NCBI GenBank assembly: GCA_963662375.2
Contig: CAXXRP010000004.1
Span: 62,001 to 126,000, forward strand
Reading direction: 5' to 3'
Source: UBA11612 sp963662375
Lineage (GTDB): Bacteria; Pseudomonadota; Alphaproteobacteria; Rhodospirillales; Rhodospirillaceae
DNA length: 64,000 nt
Shown here: positions 63,664 through 64,000 of the stretch, one piece after another
Position numbering within the stretch: the first letter of the stretch is position 1
Layout of the letters: the number at the start of each line of letters is the position of its first letter
Notes under the pieces: generated by a model
Seen by the model: only the letters and a program-made list of their open reading frames with translations
Told to the model about the DNA's origin: nothing
The model's database searches: none
Program-made: the position numbers and the translations under genes

Positions 63664-64000
63664 ACCAATAAAAAGGTTACCGGTGTGGTGCACGAATTCA
63701 AGCGGATCATACGCAGTCCCCGACAGGGAAGCGATAAGGGAGGCTCTTAGGACGCCTGGAAATCCTGAGGTGATGCATCCCATTGTCGCATAATGTATAT
63801 TATGACTTGTGAATGAAATAGACCAGCATATCTCTTGCCTCAAGTAATCACGCCCGAGTACGAACCAACCCTCACCACGCTGCTAGAGTGGTTTAGGTCG
63901 TTTCTTGATATTAAACTGGGGCATCAACCCTAAGCTCGAAACCAGACCATTGCTCGGCAACGTCTCTCACCAGGGGGAGGAACAAAAAAACCGAGGATCA
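63664..64000. other. Region upstream of mazG, no gene seen
   Basis: About 337 bp to the window end. It contains the mazG leader and AT-rich patches (around 63785-63815) that could hold promoters. No frame has recognisable protein features. Confidence 0.35.

Overview
The window looks like a chromosomal segment of an alphaproteobacterium, probably Rhodospirillales-like. The evidence is gene order and gene type: clpS-clpA, glnB-glnA, rplM-rpsI, tmk-holB-metG-tatD, ribH-nusB-thiL-hppA, bamE / cytochrome-bc1 chaperone / yceD / rpmF / plsX / fabH / ihfA / merR, a fused ispDF, and the cluster dusB-ntrB-ntrC-ntrY-ntrX-dat-HAD-hfq-hflX with mazG facing it. The taxonomic assignment is inferred from gene content and order only; no database comparison was possible.

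Layout. 0-9 kb holds proteolysis (clpS, clpA), a membrane quality-control pair (slipin and NfeD, minus strand), nitrogen assimilation (glnB, glnA, minus), tRNA-His and the rplM-rpsI operon. 9-14 kb holds argC, a gamma-carbonic anhydrase and a phosphonate-type ABC transporter in which three of four genes are frameshifted. 14-19 kb holds panB, a buried 3' remnant of phaC, an OmpA-like lipoprotein, an aminotransferase and hom. 19-22 kb is a collapsed genomic island: an IS6-family element with terminal inverted repeats cuts off a P4-type integrase beside tRNA-Ser, followed by fragments of a peptidase and a membrane protein. 22-30 kb holds cell-wall enzymes (MltB-like, a split RlpA, a penicillin-binding carboxypeptidase) and tmk-holB-metG-tatD. 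30-36 kb is a graveyard of broken accessory genes around one intact lipoprotein amidohydrolase. 36-46 kb is housekeeping (riboflavin, NusB, ThiL, proton pyrophosphatase, BamE, L32, PlsX, FabH, IHF-alpha, MerR, tRNA-Pro). 46-50 kb has a two-gene unit of acetolactate-synthase-like enzyme plus aldehyde dehydrogenase, then cutA. 50-64 kb has ispDF and the nitrogen-regulation cluster.

Two themes run through the window. Nitrogen control is represented by both its target (glnBA) and two full two-component systems (NtrBC and NtrYX) upstream of hfq. Gene decay is selective: long housekeeping genes (clpA, hppA, ntrY, metG, holB) are open over their whole length, whereas about fifteen accessory genes carry frameshifts, nonsense codons or truncations. 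That contrast argues for real pseudogene formation rather than uniform sequencing error, although single-base indels in phnD, both phnE genes, rlpA and the cytochrome chaperone should be checked against reads. I saw no CRISPR array, rRNA, prophage or recognisable defence system, and no convincing undescribed multi-gene system.
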